64,000 nucleotides of DNA, taken from NCBI RefSeq assembly GCF_003986935.1, contig NZ_RJZE01000001.1, positions 248,001-312,000 on the forward strand. Reading direction: 5' to 3'. The position numbers and the translations under genes are program-made. Source of the stretch: Paraburkholderia kururiensis JCM 10599 = LMG 19447. Its GTDB lineage: Bacteria > Pseudomonadota > Gammaproteobacteria > Burkholderiales > Burkholderiaceae. The notes beneath the pieces were generated by a model that had not been told where the DNA came from, searched no databases, and worked only from the letters and a program-made list of their open reading frames with translations. Within the stretch, counting starts at the first letter, position 1. Each line of letters opens with the position of its first letter. This document shows positions 61,934-64,000 of this stretch, in pieces.

Positions 61934-64000
61934 ATGACCCCAGACCCATCCGTCACGCCCGCAGGTCGTCCGGGCGCCACGGCGGAAGGAGATGACGCCC
62001 CGCTCTTCCCCGCCGTTCCCGAGCACGACTTCGCGATGCGCCGCATCACGCTCATCGCGCTGCTTGTCGCCGCAATCGTGCTGCCTTGCATCTACGTAGC
62101 CACCATGGCCTACGACGACCTGCGCAGCCGCGAGGCCGACGCCTCCGACGTCACCGAACGCACTGCGCGCGTCGCGGAAGAACACGCGATCAAGGTGTTC
62201 GACATGAACGAGACGCTCGATGCCCGCGTGGTGGACCTCGTTCAAGGGTTGGACGACGCGGGCGTCCGTGCGCGCGGCGCCTGGATTCACGAGAAGCTCA
62301 AATCGATTGGCGGCGGCTACCCGCAAGTGGCCGCCGTCTCCATCTTCGGCGGCGACGGCACGCTGCTCGCCACCAGCGCCTTCTGGCCGACACCCGAGGT
62401 TTCCATCGCGAACCGGCCGGACTTCGTCGGCATTCGCGACGGCACGGTGCTCGATCACGTCTCCAAAATCATGCAGGGTGCGGTGAGCGGCGAAGCGGTG
62501 TTCAACACCGGAATCGCGCGCAAGGACGCATCGGGCGGCTTCGACGGCATCGTTTCGGTCGCCATGCGGCCCTCCTACTTCGACACGTTCTACCGCGAAC
62601 TGCTCGGCAAATCGCCCATGACGATGAGCCTCGTGCGCTCCGATGGCGCCGCGCTCGTCGGTTATCCCGCTACGACGCACGCGCACGACGCCGTCGACGC
62701 AAAATCGCCGCTCGGCGAAGCGCTGGCGCGCGGCAGCACGTCCGGCGTGGTGCGCATGCGCTCGCCCGAGGACCACGACAGCCTGATCCTCGCCTATCGG
62801 CGCGTGGGCGCGTATCCCGTGTACGTGGCGTGCGGTTATCGCACCTCGGCCATCTGGGCGCAGTGGTACCGCCACCTGAGCGTGCTGCTGCTCTCGATGT
62901 TCACGCCCTCGATTGCGCTGTGGTGCGTGATCTGGCTCTCGCTGAAACGCCTCGCGGCGGAAGAGGAAGCCTGGGAGCGCTGGCAGGCGGAAGCGGCCAT
63001 GCGCCGCTCGATCGAATCGGCCTGGCGGCAGTCGCGCAAGATGGAGGCGCTCGGCAACCTCGTGGGCAGCGTCGCGCACGACTTCAACAACCTGCTGATG
63101 ATCATCTCGGCCAACGTGCAGATTGCACGGCGGCGCGGTGTGCCGGGCATCGAACACGAACTCTCGGCGATGGAGCGCGCGTTGAAGAGCGGCCAGTCGC
63201 TCACGCGGCAACTGCTGGGCGTCGCGCGCAAACAGCCGTTGCACAGCGAGACGATTGCCGTGGCGCGCTGGCTGCCGGCGTGCCGGGCGTTGCTGAAGGC
63301 GTCGCTTGGGGCGAAGGCGTCGCTCGTGATGGACATCGACGAGCACGTCTGGCCCATGGAAGTCGACGTCGCCGAACTCGAACTCGCGCTCATCAACATC
63401 GCCGTGAACGCACGCGACGCCATGCCGAACGGCGGTCGCCTCACCGTGCGGGCACGCAACATCAGTTTCCGGCCCGGCGAGGGCTTTCCGCTCACAGGCG
63501 ACTTCGTACAGCTTTCGCTGGAGGACACGGGGGTCGGCATGCCGCCGGACGTGCTCTCGCGCGCGTTCGAACCGCTCTTCACCACCAAGCCCAAGGGCAT
63601 GGGAACGGGGCTGGGACTGCCGCAGGTGTTCGCCTTTTGCGAACGATCGGGCGGCCTCGCGGCCATCGACAGCGCGATCGGCGCGGGCACGTCCGTGCAT
63701 CTTTACCTGCCGCGCGCCTCGGGATTGCCGCACATCGAGCGGCCCGCCGAGCCGGGCGTGGAAGAAGCTGCGGCGGCGCACGGGCTGCGCGTACTGCTCG
63801 TGGAAGACAACGACGAAGTGGCGGCCGGCACCGAAGCGCTGCTGCAGATGATGGGCCACCACGTGCAATGCGCGCGCCAGGCCGACGAGGCGCTGAAGCT
63901 GATCAACGAAGCCGAGGCCAACGCGGTTCGAACGGGCGGACACCTGCCCTTCGACCTGTTGATTTCCGACATCCACATGCCGGGCACGATGAACGGCATC
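61934..64000 (+). CDS. Hybrid sensor histidine kinase, 3' end outside window
   Basis: At least 689 residues, open to the window edge. A first membrane helix (about 37-58: LIALLVAAIVLPCIYVATMA), a periplasmic Cache-like domain (about 60-300, YPQVAAVSIFGGDGTLLATS), a second helix (about 316-338, LSVLLLSMFTPSIALWCVIW), HisKA with phosphoacceptor His382 in VGSVAHDFNNLLM, HATPase_c with DTGVGMPPDVL and GTGLGLPQVF, then a receiver domain (LRVLLVEDNDEV; phosphoacceptor in LLISDIHMPG). The frame has no stop from the ATG at 61934. It is divergent from the receiver operon. A long reverse-strand frame opposite is a shadow. Confidence 0.88.
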   Translation, partial: MTPDPSVTPAGRPGATAEGDDAPLFPAVPEHDFAMRRITLIALLVAAIVLPCIYVATMAYDDLRSREADASDVTERTARVAEEHAIKVFDMNETLDARVVDLVQGLDDAGVRARGAWIHEKLKSIGGGYPQVAAVSIFGGDGTLLATSAFWPTPEVSIANRPDFVGIRDGTVLDHVSKIMQGAVSGEAVFNTGIARKDASGGFDGIVSVAMRPSYFDTFYRELLGKSPMTMSLVRSDGAALVGYPATTHAHDAVDAKSPLGEALARGSTSGVVRMRSPEDHDSLILAYRRVGAYPVYVACGYRTSAIWAQWYRHLSVLLLSMFTPSIALWCVIWLSLKRLAAEEEAWERWQAEAAMRRSIESAWRQSRKMEALGNLVGSVAHDFNNLLMIISANVQIARRRGVPGIEHELSAMERALKSGQSLTRQLLGVARKQPLHSETIAVARWLPACRALLKASLGAKASLVMDIDEHVWPMEVDVAELELALINIAVNARDAMPNGGRLTVRARNISFRPGEGFPLTGDFVQLSLEDTGVGMPPDVLSRAFEPLFTTKPKGMGTGLGLPQVFAFCERSGGLAAIDSAIGAGTSVHLYLPRASGLPHIERPAEPGVEEAAAAHGLRVLLVEDNDEVAAGTEALLQMMGHHVQCARQADEALKLINEAEANAVRTGGHLPFDLLISDIHMPGTMNGI

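Noticed and set aside
61590..61937. Possible small gene in the AT-rich region before the hybrid kinase
   Set aside because: No ribosome site, no recognisable product, overlap with the kinase start; amino-acid make-up looks non-coding.
61754..63976. A 740-residue open frame antisense to the hybrid kinase
   Set aside because: The plus strand encodes a complete kinase layout (Cache, HisKA, HATPase, receiver); the reverse frame has no recognisable domain.

Overview
The window is about 64 kb of high-GC chromosome from a betaproteobacterium of Burkholderia sensu lato (Burkholderia, Paraburkholderia or a close relative). The evidence is the second 'N-type' F-ATPase operon, the hopanoid gene set, a DUF3564-like protein, a sigma factor with DGPF/YCII partners, and an AraC/LysR/MocR-rich accessory gene content. 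No tRNA, rRNA, transposase, integrase or CRISPR array was seen. The first gene (sfnG) and the last gene (a hybrid histidine kinase) are cut by the window edges.

Layout. 1-5508: end of a dimethylsulfone monooxygenase (SfnG) gene, joined to a complete branched-chain-amino-acid-type ABC importer (LivG, LivH, LivM, substrate-binding protein, LivF), followed by a LysR regulator. 6.8-14.8 kb: beta-class GST, a small exported protein, a GCCCTC hexanucleotide array, a divergent MFS exporter/ArsR-type regulator pair around a perfect 20-bp palindrome, an ECF42-like sigma factor operon (two YCII/DGPF proteins, a VOC protein, the sigma factor), and an aldo/keto reductase broken by one missing base. 14.9-28.7 kb: Fe-dependent alcohol dehydrogenase, sarcosine-oxidase-like flavoprotein, MocR regulator, GNAT protein, a rubrerythrin/Fe-S oxidoreductase/DUF3501 operon, a DUF3564-like protein, a DUF1479 oxygenase-like protein with a divergent AraC regulator, a secreted DNA/RNA endonuclease, a lysine/alanine-rich exported protein, a Crp-family regulator and an Mpo1-like membrane protein.

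28.8-35.6 kb: a nine-gene N-ATPase operon in the order atpD-C-Q-R-B-E-F-A-G. There is no separate delta gene; the b subunit carries a delta-like C-terminus. It is followed by an orphan egtD (ergothioneine methyltransferase) and an acylphosphatase.

37.5-59 kb: a hopanoid region. hpnA, hpnB, ispH and hpnH make and extend the lipid; hpnM (MlaC-like), hpnN (RND transporter) and an mlaA lipoprotein gene probably move it to the outer membrane; the reverse operon hpnD-hpnE-shc-hpnG supplies squalene chemistry, cyclisation and side-chain processing. hpnC, normally beside hpnD, is absent here. An unusual ABC ATPase with degenerate motifs, a NarL-type two-component system, a thioesterase, and a DUF2000/cupin/AraC group lie between the hopanoid genes. 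59.3-64 kb: a signalling block of CheY-like receiver, CheC-like phosphatase and PAS-GGDEF diguanylate cyclase in one operon, then a divergent hybrid histidine kinase running off the end.
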